From Sphingomonas sp. AP4-R1 (GTDB lineage Bacteria; Pseudomonadota; Alphaproteobacteria; Sphingomonadales; Sphingomonadaceae): a stretch of DNA of 64,000 nucleotides. The translations under genes and the position numbers were made by a program. The stretch lies in NCBI RefSeq assembly GCF_013113735.1, contig NZ_CP053346.1:744001-808000 (forward strand). Direction: 5' to 3'. Under the pieces are notes generated by a model. That model saw only the letters and a list, made by a program, of their open reading frames with translations. It made no database searches and was not told the origin of the DNA. This document shows positions 7,370 through 14,527 of the stretch, in pieces (position 1 is the stretch's first letter; the number at the start of each line of letters is the position of its first letter).

Positions 7370-7561
7370 ATGAAGCTGTTCATTGCGCTCACCGCCGCCG
7401 CGGTTTTGACCACCCCCGCGTTTTCCGCGCCTTGCAAGGATGCGAAGGGTAAGTTCATGAAGTGCCCAGCCGCGTCAGCACCGGCATCGAGCGGCATTAC
7501 CAAGGGTAAGGATGGCAAATGCCGCGACACCAAGGGCCATTTCGCGAAGTGCCCGAAGTAA
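7370..7561 (+). CDS. Small secreted protein with duplicated C-x(5)-G-x-F-x-K-C-P motif
   Basis: Translation from the ATG at 7370 gives 63 residues: a clear signal peptide (cleavage after AFSA) and a mature part of about 43 residues. The mature chain contains two copies of one unit, CKDAKGKFMKCP and CRDTKGHFAKCP, joined by an Ala/Ser linker. Each unit has two cysteines that could form a disulfide loop or bind metal in the periplasm. Small proteins of this look occur in sphingomonads, but I know of no assigned function. An upstream GTG/ATG extension would destroy the signal peptide and is rejected. It lies between the lipoprotein and a membrane miniprotein on the same strand. Confidence 0.65.
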   Translation: MKLFIALTAAAVLTTPAFSAPCKDAKGKFMKCPAASAPASSGITKGKDGKCRDTKGHFAKCPK

Positions 7562-7573
7562 GAGCGCATCGGC

Positions 7574-7726
7574 ATGATGATCGACTTCGAGGATCGTGAA
7601 CCGGCACCGCACTTGCGGTGGCCGGACTGGGCGATCATCGGGCTTTTCCTTTTCGGGACCGCGAGTGGGCTGATCGGCTATGGTCGAACAATAGTGAAAG
7701 TGGCGGTCGACCTGTTCAACCGCTGA
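7574..7726 (+). CDS. 50-residue single-pass membrane miniprotein (putative)
   Basis: A short frame starting 12 bases after the previous stop. The N-terminal 20 residues are polar (MMIDFEDREPAPHLRWPDW). They are followed by a hydrophobic helix AIIGLFLFGTASGLIGY and a basic-amphipathic tail GRTIVKVAVDLFNR. The close spacing to the secreted Cys-motif protein suggests one transcript. The ribosome binding site is weak (AAGAGCGC), so translation is uncertain. No family is recognised. Confidence 0.4.
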   Translation: MMIDFEDREPAPHLRWPDWAIIGLFLFGTASGLIGYGRTIVKVAVDLFNR

Positions 7727-7792
7727 AGCATTTCGGCACCAGAGTAGAAGCCTTTGGGCACCGCAATGGCGAGCATCACGGCGCCCTGAACC

Positions 7793-8476
7793 TCAACGCG
7801 GCGACGTATCGCTGACCTTGGTGAGGACGGCCGGCATCGCCGTCGGAGCGGCGACCGGAGCTGCGGTCTGCAGCGGCTCAGGAGCCGCCACGACCATCGG
7901 CGATGAGGCCGCGGCAATCGTCAGCGGCACGTCTTCGTCGATGAAACCTTTGACCGACGCGCCAGAGGCAACCTTCGCGCTGGTGCCGGTGGTGAAGAAG
8001 CCAGCTACGGGCACGAAAGCGATGGCCGCGACAACGCCGCCCGTCCCCGTCACGCCCTTATCGTCGAACGATCCGCTCAGACGGATCTGACGCCCGTTGA
8101 CCGTGACATACAGGATCCGCGCGCCCAGATGACCCGACTTGCCCCACATGCCCTTGTTGCGAACGTCGGTGATCTCACCGATTGCCGGGCTGCCGACCGG
8201 GATCACAACCACACCGTTGACCGCGACGGCTTCCGCCACTTCCATATGGAAGCGCTGACCGACGCGCAGCTGCTTGCCCTTCGTGGTGAGTTCTTCCGAC
8301 AAACGCAGAGCCACCTCTGCCCCCGTCCGCAGGACAGCCGTGGTCGTACTCGGTGCAGCTATGGCGGCGGGTGCCACTGCTGGCGCGGGCGTGATGACAG
8401 CAGAGGTCAGTTGAGCCTGCCCGATTGCAGACGAAGCAGCGAAAGCGGCCAGAGCCGCTGCAAAAATACCCTTCAT
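7793..8476 (-). CDS. Secreted protein of unknown function with a 'GxPAxGEITD' beta domain
   Basis: The ATG at 8476 is preceded by GAGGGGG and opens a 227-residue product with a good signal peptide (cleavage after AIGQA). The middle part reads EVALRLSEELTTKGKQLRVG, VVVIPVGSPAIGEITDV, GKSGHLGARILYVTVNGR and IRLSGSFDDKG. This is a compact beta domain often seen in secreted proteins of alphaproteobacteria, with a glycine-rich hydrophobic segment after it (VVAAIAFVPVAGFFTTG). Both flanks are Ala/Pro-rich linkers. It probably works in the periplasm or outer membrane. The gene is convergent with the small plus-strand genes at 7370-7726. No catalytic motif is visible. Confidence 0.65.
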   Translation of the reverse strand: MKGIFAAALAAFAASSAIGQAQLTSAVITPAPAVAPAAIAAPSTTTAVLRTGAEVALRLSEELTTKGKQLRVGQRFHMEVAEAVAVNGVVVIPVGSPAIGEITDVRNKGMWGKSGHLGARILYVTVNGRQIRLSGSFDDKGVTGTGGVVAAIAFVPVAGFFTTGTSAKVASGASVKGFIDEDVPLTIAAASSPMVVAAPEPLQTAAPVAAPTAMPAVLTKVSDTSPR

Positions 8477-8657
8477 GAAATCCCCCTCGGATCGACAAAC
8501 CCCCGTGTGTCGATCGGCGGATTTGTCCCGCACCGCCCCCTCCGCACAAGGGGGCAAGGGCATAAGATCCCGTAATTCCACAAAAATACGCAACGGATTC
8601 GGAGTGAATATCGGATAGCCTTGGGCGTCCGCCACTCGGGTGGGCGTCATTCGGACG

Positions 8658-8750
8658 CTACGCTTTTCGCCGGAACGCCCAAACGAGGGTGGCAACGCTG
8701 CTCACGAGCGTCGCGATCGCCAGCACGAACGAGGTATCGAAAGTCGGCAT
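8658..8750 (-). CDS. 30-residue hydrophobic miniprotein (putative)
   Basis: A short minus-strand frame begins with an unusually strong ribosome binding site (GGAGG, 6-base spacing) and reads MPTFDTSFVLAIATLVSSV, then ATLVWAFRRKA and a TAG stop. Residues 7-26 are one membrane helix ended by a basic RRK tail, giving an N-out/C-in topology. A 7-bp inverted repeat (8625-8631 with 8652-8658) just after the stop could terminate it. The size, helix and basic tail resemble type I toxins or small membrane regulators, but no antisense RNA was identified. The gene precedes the secreted protein at 7793-8476 on the same strand. Confidence 0.5.
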   Translation of the reverse strand: MPTFDTSFVLAIATLVSSVATLVWAFRRKA

Positions 8751-8894
8751 GGGGCACCTCCGACTCAAACCCGTAGCGAAGCCGTTCTCTGTAGGACATC
8801 AAAAAAGAACAAACAAAGAACAATATGACCTGCGAAGGCGCCCTTGTCCCATGCCACCGTAGACGCCAGCTTCAACAGGCTGCCCCAAAGGACT

Positions 8895-10124
8895 TCAGCC
8901 TGCGGCCCCAGCTTGGCCAAATCGCCTGTGGAGCACGACGCCTTGGCTTCGGAGCTCATCAAGGTGATCCGACCACCATTGCGCCATGCGGACGCGCTCT
9001 TCCCAATGCGCGCCGCGATGATAGGCCGCACGGACCGGGTCGCGATCGCGATGGGCCAAGGCGCGCTCGATCGCATCGGGATGCCACAGGCCCGATTCGT
9101 TGAGGAGCGTGCTGGCGATCGCCCGAAAGCCGTGGCTCGTCATCTCCCTCGATCCATAACCAAGCCGGCGCAGCGCCTGGTTCAGCGTATTTTCGCACAT
9201 GGGGCGCGTGGACTTGCCAAGCGCCGGGAACAGATATTCGCTCTCTCGACGAAGCGCCTGAAGCTCTCGCAACAGGGATAGTGCCTGCGAGGATAGAGGG
9301 ACGACATGGGGGATTCCCATCTTCATCCGCTCGCCCGGAATGCGCCAGACGGCCGCCTTGAGATCGATTTCCGACCAGCAGGCTTGCCGCAGCTCCCCTG
9401 GCCGGACGAACAAATGCGGCGCGAGCTTCAGGGCAATCCGCGTTTCGGTGCGACCGGTATAGTCATCTATCGCGCGGAGCAGCTGCCCAATTCCACGCGG
9501 CTCTAGAATCGCAGCATGGTGTCGGACGCGCGGAATGGTCAGCGCGCCGCGCAGGATATCAGCTGGGTTATGCTCGGTCCGGAGCGTCGCAAAGCCGTAG
9601 CGGAAGACGCGCCCGGCAAAAGCGCGAAGCCTCTGCGCCGTCTCATGATGCCCGCGCCGCTCGATTTTTCGGAGCGCCGCCAGCAATTCGTGCGGCGTGA
9701 TATCGGAAATGGGGCGATTCCCGATCGCTGAATCGAGCAGATCGCAAAACCACCGCGCCTTGCTGAGGGTGGGCGACTTGCGCCCTTCCCGCTCCATCTT
9801 TGCAATATATTCGTCCGCGACGAGCCGAAACGTCGTGTGCGCCGCAGCCCTGACCGCCAGCTTCTTCTTGCGCCGCTCGGCCGCCGGATCGATCCCGTCG
9901 ATCAAGCTCGCGCGGGCTTCGTCGCGCTTGGCGCGCGCCTCTGTCAGCGAGACCTCGGGAAATTCGCCGAAGGCTATTTTTCGATCGAGGCCATGAAATT
10001 TGAAACGGTAGCGCCACAGCAAAGCGCCGCTTGGCTGGACAAGCAGGAACAGCCCCTTTGCGTCGGGCACCCTGTACGGTTTGGCAGCGGGTTTGAGCGC
10101 GCGAATCTGGACGACCGTGAGCAC
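8895..10124 (-). CDS. P4-type tyrosine integrase
   Basis: The product starts with the DUF4102 arm-binding domain typical of P4-like integrases (GLFLLVQPSGALLWRYRFKF, KIAFGEFPEVSLTEAR), then a core-binding segment, then the catalytic domain. Active-site residues, counted from the GTG at 10124, are Arg241 in FVRPGELR, Lys268, His331/Arg334 in SHGFR, His358 in LAHRDRD and Tyr368 in AAYHRG. The domain ends with the usual MAQWWSDHLDELR. The GTG start is chosen because GGAGG lies 9 bases upstream. The gene begins 163 bp from the 3' end of tRNA-Leu, the classic position of an island integrase. It looks intact. No excisionase gene was seen nearby. Confidence 0.9.
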   Translation of the reverse strand: MLTVVQIRALKPAAKPYRVPDAKGLFLLVQPSGALLWRYRFKFHGLDRKIAFGEFPEVSLTEARAKRDEARASLIDGIDPAAERRKKKLAVRAAAHTTFRLVADEYIAKMEREGRKSPTLSKARWFCDLLDSAIGNRPISDITPHELLAALRKIERRGHHETAQRLRAFAGRVFRYGFATLRTEHNPADILRGALTIPRVRHHAAILEPRGIGQLLRAIDDYTGRTETRIALKLAPHLFVRPGELRQACWSEIDLKAAVWRIPGERMKMGIPHVVPLSSQALSLLRELQALRRESEYLFPALGKSTRPMCENTLNQALRRLGYGSREMTSHGFRAIASTLLNESGLWHPDAIERALAHRDRDPVRAAYHRGAHWEERVRMAQWWSDHLDELRSQGVVLHRRFGQAGAAG

Positions 10125-10169
10125 CGAGAACACCCTCCAAAGGCTGTTCGTGGCCCCCATTTCGTGGTC

Positions 10170-10201
10170 CACTTTTCCCGGGGATGCCCCGGAACAAAGT
10201 G
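10170..10201. repeat. Imperfect inverted repeat upstream of the integrase
   Basis: CACTTT...CCGGGG-ATG-CCCCGG...AAAGTG: outer 6-bp arms at 10170-10175/10196-10201 and inner arms at 10178-10183/10187-10192. It lies between the integrase start and the tRNA. It could be an operator for integrase control or an arm-type integrase site. Confidence 0.4.
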
Positions 10202-10241
10202 AGACACGATGGGTCCACCGATGCTCGGTTTTACCAAATTT

Positions 10242-10281
10242 CCTCGTGTTTTACGAGGCTTATCCCTTTGAGAACAAAGGG
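10242..10281 (-). terminator. Two hairpins downstream of tRNA-Leu
   Basis: On the minus strand, directly after the tRNA CCA, come CCCTTT-GTTCTC-AAAGGG (10264-10281) and then CCTCGT-AAAAC-ACGAGG (10242-10258), followed by AAATTT. They are likely to end the tRNA transcript and to separate it from the integrase. Confidence 0.5.
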
Positions 10282-10286
10282 AGAAC

Positions 10287-10373
10287 TGGTGCCCAGAAGA
10301 GGACTCGAACCTCCACGACCTTGCGATCGCCAGCACCTGAAGCTGGTGCGTCTACCAATTCCGCCATCTGGGC
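10287..10373 (-). tRNA. tRNA-Leu (anticodon CAG)
   Basis: An 87-nt minus-strand gene. The acceptor GCCCAGA pairs with TCTGGGC, the D-arm has GCGGAATTGGTAGACGC, and the anticodon stem CCAGC/GCTGG encloses TTCAGGT with anticodon CAG. A class II variable arm (GGCGATCGCAAGGTCGT region) and the T-arm GGAGGTTCGAGTCCTC follow, then discriminator A and an encoded CCA. The long variable arm is right for leucine. It reads CUG codons, the main leucine codon in this GC-rich genome. It is the probable integration target of the adjacent integrase. The gene itself is intact, as expected when an element restores the 3' end. Confidence 0.95.
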
Positions 10374-10517
10374 ACGGGGTAGGGGCGCGCCTTTAGGTGG
10401 CGGGTCGCACACTTGTCAACTGGCTCGATGCGTGATGGCTTGCATGGCGGGCGGCGCGGGGGCAATGCAGGCTCCATTGCGGCGCACAATCGGCCGCGCA
10501 GATCGGAAGGACGGATC

Positions 10518-11438
10518 GTGGCTTTGGTGACGCTGTTCGGTGGTGGCGGGTTCCTCGGCCGCTATGTCGCCCAGGAATTGATGAAGGCGGGCGCGCGCGT
10601 TCGCATCGCGGAACGCGATCTCACCTCCGCCCATTTCGTGAAGCCGCAGGGCGATCTCGGCCAGTCGCAGATCATCGCCGCCAGCATCACGCACCCCGAT
10701 TCGGTGCGCCAGGCGGTGCAGGGCGCGGATGCGGTGATCAATCTGGTCGGCGTGCTGGCGGGCGATTTCCAGAAATTGCATGTCGACGGCGCGCGTATCG
10801 CGGCCGAAGCGGCGAAGGCGGCGGGCGCCAAGGCGTTCGTGCAGATCTCCGCGATCGGCGCCGATGCCGGATCCGCTTCGGCTTATGGCCGCACCAAGGC
10901 GGCGGGCGAGGCCGCGGTGGCGCAGGCCTTTCCGGGCGCCACGATCATCCGCCCTTCGATCATCTTCGGCGCCGAAGATGATTTCGTGAACAAGTTCGCC
11001 GCTCTGGCCGCCAAGCTGCCGGTGCTGCCCGTGATTCGCGGCGCGGTGCGCTTCCAGCCCGTCTGGGTGGCCGATGTCGCGCAGGCGATCGCGCACGCCG
11101 CGCTCCATCCGGAAGCCCATGCCGGCCGCACCTACGAACTGGGCGGCCCGCGCGCCATCTCGATGGCGGAGCTGAACGCGTGGGTGGCGAGCGCCATCGG
11201 CGCCAAGCCGGCCTTGTTCGCGATGCCGGACGGCCTTGTCGGCCTGCTCGCCCGCCTGCCCGGCGCGCCGATCACGAAGGATCAGCTGGCGATGCTGCAG
11301 ACGGACAATGTGGTGGCGCCCGGCGCCGCCGGCTTCGACGCGTTCGGCATCGAACCGACGCCGCTGGAGGTCGCCGCCCCTTCGTGGCTGGTCCGGTATC
11401 GGCGCGCGGGCCGCTTCAGCCTGACCGCGACCGCCTGA
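10518..11438 (+). CDS. NDUFA9-like NAD(P)-binding epimerase-family protein
   Basis: Starts at the GTG of VALVTLFGGGGFLGRYVA, preceded by AAGGA. An upstream extension in the same frame runs through the tRNA promoter and has no motif. The Rossmann fold is given by GGGGFLG, followed by AERD and DAVINLVGVLAGD, and by the degenerate active site SAYGRTKAAGE of atypical short-chain dehydrogenases. The length (306 residues) and sequence fit the complex-I NDUFA9 group of alphaproteobacteria. That group is thought to assist assembly or stability of respiratory complex I or to bind quinone-related cofactors. It is followed after 73 bp by uppP. The exact substrate is unknown. Confidence 0.8.
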   Translation: MALVTLFGGGGFLGRYVAQELMKAGARVRIAERDLTSAHFVKPQGDLGQSQIIAASITHPDSVRQAVQGADAVINLVGVLAGDFQKLHVDGARIAAEAAKAAGAKAFVQISAIGADAGSASAYGRTKAAGEAAVAQAFPGATIIRPSIIFGAEDDFVNKFAALAAKLPVLPVIRGAVRFQPVWVADVAQAIAHAALHPEAHAGRTYELGGPRAISMAELNAWVASAIGAKPALFAMPDGLVGLLARLPGAPITKDQLAMLQTDNVVAPGAAGFDAFGIEPTPLEVAAPSWLVRYRRAGRFSLTATA

Positions 11439-11511
11439 TCCTCCCCGTCGAGCCGGGTCCGCCCCATCCGGGCGGCCGGGCTCGGCCAGACGCCGCCCAC
11501 CGGAGTAACTG

Positions 11512-12321
11512 ATGAGCGTGACCGAACCGATCCTCCTCGGCATTGTCGAGGGGCTCACCGAATTCCTGCCGGTCTCCTCCACCGGCCATCTGATCCTCGC
11601 CAGCGCGCTTCTCGGCTATGACGAGGACAAGTGGGCGATGTTCAACATCGTGATCCAGCTGGGCGCGATCCTGGCGGTGGTCGTGCTCTACTGGCGTACC
11701 TTCTGGGCGGTGCTGATGGGGCTGGTGAGGCGCGATCCGGTTTCGTGGCGCTTCCTGCGGAACCTGCTGCTCGCCTTCCTGCCCGCCGCCGTGATCGGCC
11801 TGGCGCTCCACAAGCATATCGAGGCGCTGCTGGGCCGGCCGGACGTGGTGTGCGTGGCGCTGATCGTGGGCGGCATCGCCATCCTCCTGATCGAGCGGAT
11901 GGCGAAGAAGCAGAATATCGTCGGCGTGGCCGATCTGCCGCTCGGCACCAGCCTGGGCATCGGCTTCATCCAGTGCATCGCGATGATCCCGGGCGTCAGT
12001 CGCTCGGGCGCGACCATCCTCGGCGCGCTGTCGCTGGGGGTGGAGCGGCGCACGGCAGCCGAGTTCAGCTTCTTCCTCGCCATCCCGACGATGCTGGGCG
12101 CGACCGTGCTGGAGCTGGCCAAGAACGCCCACACGCTCGGCGCGCCGGGACAGGTGAGCGCGGGCACGATCGCGATCGGCTTCGTCGTCGCCTTCATCGT
12201 CGCGCTGGCGGTGATCCGGGGCTTCGTCACCTTCGTCTCCCGCCACGGATTCGGGCCGTTCGCCTGGTATCGAATCGTCGCCGGCGCGGTGGGTCTCGTC
12301 TGGCTCAATCACCTGATATAA
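11512..12321 (+). CDS. uppP: Undecaprenyl-diphosphatase
   Basis: A 269-residue polytopic membrane protein with both family signatures: GIVEGLTEFLPVSSTGHLIL near the N-terminus and PGVSRSGATILGAL in the second half. These supply the Glu, Ser, His and Arg residues of the active site facing the periplasm. About seven or eight hydrophobic helices are visible. The enzyme removes a phosphate from undecaprenyl diphosphate to recycle the lipid carrier for peptidoglycan and O-antigen synthesis, and extra copies give bacitracin resistance. The ATG is preceded by GGAG (CCGGAGTAACTGATG). The gene ends 147 bp before gltD, with a perfect inverted repeat in the gap. Confidence 0.95.
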   Translation: MSVTEPILLGIVEGLTEFLPVSSTGHLILASALLGYDEDKWAMFNIVIQLGAILAVVVLYWRTFWAVLMGLVRRDPVSWRFLRNLLLAFLPAAVIGLALHKHIEALLGRPDVVCVALIVGGIAILLIERMAKKQNIVGVADLPLGTSLGIGFIQCIAMIPGVSRSGATILGALSLGVERRTAAEFSFFLAIPTMLGATVLELAKNAHTLGAPGQVSAGTIAIGFVVAFIVALAVIRGFVTFVSRHGFGPFAWYRIVAGAVGLVWLNHLI

Positions 12322-12387
12322 CCGGATCGGCCCTTTATCTTCGACCATTTACGACCAATTGACGAAAAAAGCGGGGCCAAGCCTTTC

Positions 12388-12414
12388 GGATAGGTAAGTA
12401 CTGCTTACCTATCC
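12388..12414. promoter_or_regulatory. Perfect 11-bp inverted repeat upstream of gltD
   Basis: GGATAGGTAAG (12388-12398), loop TACTG, CTTACCTATCC (12404-12414), flanked by TTTC and CTTTGA. It lies 55 bp before the gltD ATG. The dyad could be an operator for the glutamate synthase genes, or a hairpin ending uppP transcription. The short pyrimidine tract after it makes a weak terminator, so an operator is at least as likely. Confidence 0.5.
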
Positions 12415-12468
12415 CTTTGACTCCCGCGAAATGGTCCATCATGTGGCCTTCCGTAAGGGAGCGACCAT

Positions 12469-13914
12469 ATGGCGATGCTGCAATTCCCGAAGATCGGGCA
12501 GACCTATCCGGACAAAAGGACCGCCGAGGAGCGGGCCCAGGATTTCGGCGAGATTGCGCGCGCCTATCAGGTGACGAAGGCGGAGGAGCAGTCCTCGCGC
12601 TGCTCGCAGTGCGGCGTGCCTTATTGCTCCACGCATTGCCCCCTCCACAATCACATCCCCGATTGGCTGCGGCTGACGGCGGAAGGGCGGCTGCGCGAGG
12701 CCTATGAGCTCTCCAACGCCACCTCGACCATGCCGGAGATCTGCGGCCGCATCTGCCCGCAGGATCGCCTGTGCGAGGGCAATTGCGTCATCGAATTTTC
12801 GGGCCATGGCGCCGTCACGATCGGATCGGTCGAAAAATTCATCACCGATACGGCGTGGGAGGAAGGCTGGGTCGAGCCGCTCGTGCCGGGTCCGGCGCGC
12901 GGCCAGTCGATCGGCATCATCGGCGCGGGTCCGGCGGGGCTGACCGTGGCCGATCTGATGCGCGCGCGCGGCTATGAGGTGCATGTCTACGACCGGCACG
13001 ATCGCGCCGGCGGCCTGCTGACCTACGGCATCCCCGGCTTCAAGCTGGAGAAGCCGATCGTGATGCGCCGTGTCGAGCGGCTCGCGGCGGGCGGCGTGAT
13101 CTTTCACCCCAATTTCGAGGTTGGCCGCGACGCCAGCCTGCCGGAGCTGCGCGCGAGGCATGACGGCATCGTGATCGCCACCGGCGTGTACAAGCCCCGC
13201 GCGATCAAGGCGTCCGGCGTCGGCGCGAAGGGCGTGGTCGAAGCGCTCGACTATCTTACCGCATCGAACCGCAAGGGTTTCGGCGACAGCGTCCCCGATT
13301 TCGACGAGGGCCGGCTGAACGCCGAGGGCAAGAATGTCGTGGTCGTCGGCGGCGGCGATACGGCGATGGATTGCGTCCGCACCGCGATCCGCCAGGGTGC
13401 GGCCTCGGTCCGCTGCCTCTACCGGCGCGATCGGGCGAACATGCCGGGCAGCCAGCGCGAAGTGAAGAATGCCGAGGAGGAAGGCGTCGAGTTCGTCTGG
13501 CTCGCCGCCCCCGAATCCTTCCATGACGAAGGCGGCGCGGTTTCCGGCGTGAAGGTCTCCAAGATGCGCCTCGGCCAGCCCGATGCGAGCGGCCGCCGCG
13601 CGCCGGAAGTGGATCCGGGCGCCGAATATCGCGTCGATGCCGATCTCGTCATCAAGGCGCTGGGCTTCGATCCGGAGGAATTGCCGCATCTGTTCGGCGC
13701 GCAGGAACTGGCCGTCACGCGCTGGGGCACGATCCGCATCGATCACAAGACGATGATGACCAGCCTGGACGGCGTGTTCGCGGCGGGCGACATCGTGCGC
13801 GGCGCGAGCCTGGTCGTGTGGGCGGTGCGCGACGGCCGCGATCTGGCCGATCGGATGCACGCCTGGCTGAAGGCGAAGGCGCCGGCGGCGACCGCCGCCC
13901 TGGTGTCGGCATGA
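12469..13914 (+). CDS. gltD: Glutamate synthase (NADPH) small subunit
   Basis: The 481-residue product matches the beta subunit of glutamate synthase. The N-terminal Cys groups (RCSQCGVPYC, THCPLHNHIPDW, ICPQDRLCEGNC) hold the two 4Fe-4S clusters. GIIGAGPAGL near residue 150 binds FAD, and VVVVGGGDTAMDCV near residue 290 binds NADPH. GVFAAGDIVRGASLVVWA is the conserved C-terminal FAD loop. It passes electrons from NADPH to the large subunit, where 2-oxoglutarate and glutamine become two glutamates. The start ATG follows GGGAG. The stop overlaps the next ATG by four bases (ATGA), so translation of the DUF2059 gene is coupled to it. Confidence 0.95.
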   Translation: MAMLQFPKIGQTYPDKRTAEERAQDFGEIARAYQVTKAEEQSSRCSQCGVPYCSTHCPLHNHIPDWLRLTAEGRLREAYELSNATSTMPEICGRICPQDRLCEGNCVIEFSGHGAVTIGSVEKFITDTAWEEGWVEPLVPGPARGQSIGIIGAGPAGLTVADLMRARGYEVHVYDRHDRAGGLLTYGIPGFKLEKPIVMRRVERLAAGGVIFHPNFEVGRDASLPELRARHDGIVIATGVYKPRAIKASGVGAKGVVEALDYLTASNRKGFGDSVPDFDEGRLNAEGKNVVVVGGGDTAMDCVRTAIRQGAASVRCLYRRDRANMPGSQREVKNAEEEGVEFVWLAAPESFHDEGGAVSGVKVSKMRLGQPDASGRRAPEVDPGAEYRVDADLVIKALGFDPEELPHLFGAQELAVTRWGTIRIDHKTMMTSLDGVFAAGDIVRGASLVVWAVRDGRDLADRMHAWLKAKAPAATAALVSA

Positions 13915-14516
13915 AGACCCTCGCTGCTTTCCTGATCGCGGCCCCGATCGCGGCGCTGCCGCTGCCCGTCGCCGCACAGGCCCCCGCGGCCGCGCCGGCG
14001 ACCGACGCCGCCGCGAAGCCGGTCGATCCGGCGGCACAGGCCGCCGCGCGCGAGCTGTTCGAGGCGAGCGACATCGGCGCGACGATGCGGGACACCAGCG
14101 CAAAGATGCTGGCGCAGATGCGCTCCGGCGCGGCGCTGAGCGTGTTCGTCGATCAGAATCCGCAGATGCGGATGAAGCGCGCCACCAATCCGCAGGCGTG
14201 GGATGCCGCTCTCGTTCGCCTCGGCACGAAGCAGGCCGCGGCGGTCGAGAAGATCATGGCCGAGCTGCAGCCCGAAATGGAGGCGCGCACGATCCGCATC
14301 TATGCCGAAACCTTCACGATCGCGGATCTGAAGGGCTTCGCCGCTTTCTATCGCACGCCGCTCGGCCGCCGCATGGTGGAGAAGATGCCGACGGTGCTCA
14401 ACCAGACGATGGGCTGGATGCAGGCGGAGCTTCCCAAGCGCGTCGCCCCGGCGATGGCCGAGCTGCAGCCCGAAATCCAGCGTGAGCTGGCCCCCCTGAT
14501 GTCCGCGCCCAAGTGA
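13911..14516 (+). CDS. DUF2059 secreted protein between gltD and gltB
   Basis: A 201-residue protein with a signal peptide (LPLPVAAQA, cleavage near residue 23) and an Ala/Pro linker. A helical DUF2059 domain follows: ARELFEASDIGATMRD, the typical block YAETFTIADLKGFAAFYRTPLGRRMVEKMP, and a long C-terminal helix. DUF2059 proteins are periplasmic and of unknown function. Its ATG lies inside the gltD stop and its own stop overlaps the potential gltB GTG, so the three genes form one coupled operon. Nothing in the sequence links the protein to nitrogen metabolism except this position. Confidence 0.85.
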   Translation: MKTLAAFLIAAPIAALPLPVAAQAPAAAPATDAAAKPVDPAAQAAARELFEASDIGATMRDTSAKMLAQMRSGAALSVFVDQNPQMRMKRATNPQAWDAALVRLGTKQAAAVEKIMAELQPEMEARTIRIYAETFTIADLKGFAAFYRTPLGRRMVEKMPTVLNQTMGWMQAELPKRVAPAMAELQPEIQRELAPLMSAPK

Positions 14517-14527
14517 CGGAAGGACGC

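Noticed and set aside
8765..9076. Minus-strand 103-codon frame overlapping the integrase 3' end
   Set aside because: Mostly an alternate frame of the integrase C-terminus. There is no ribosome binding site or domain.
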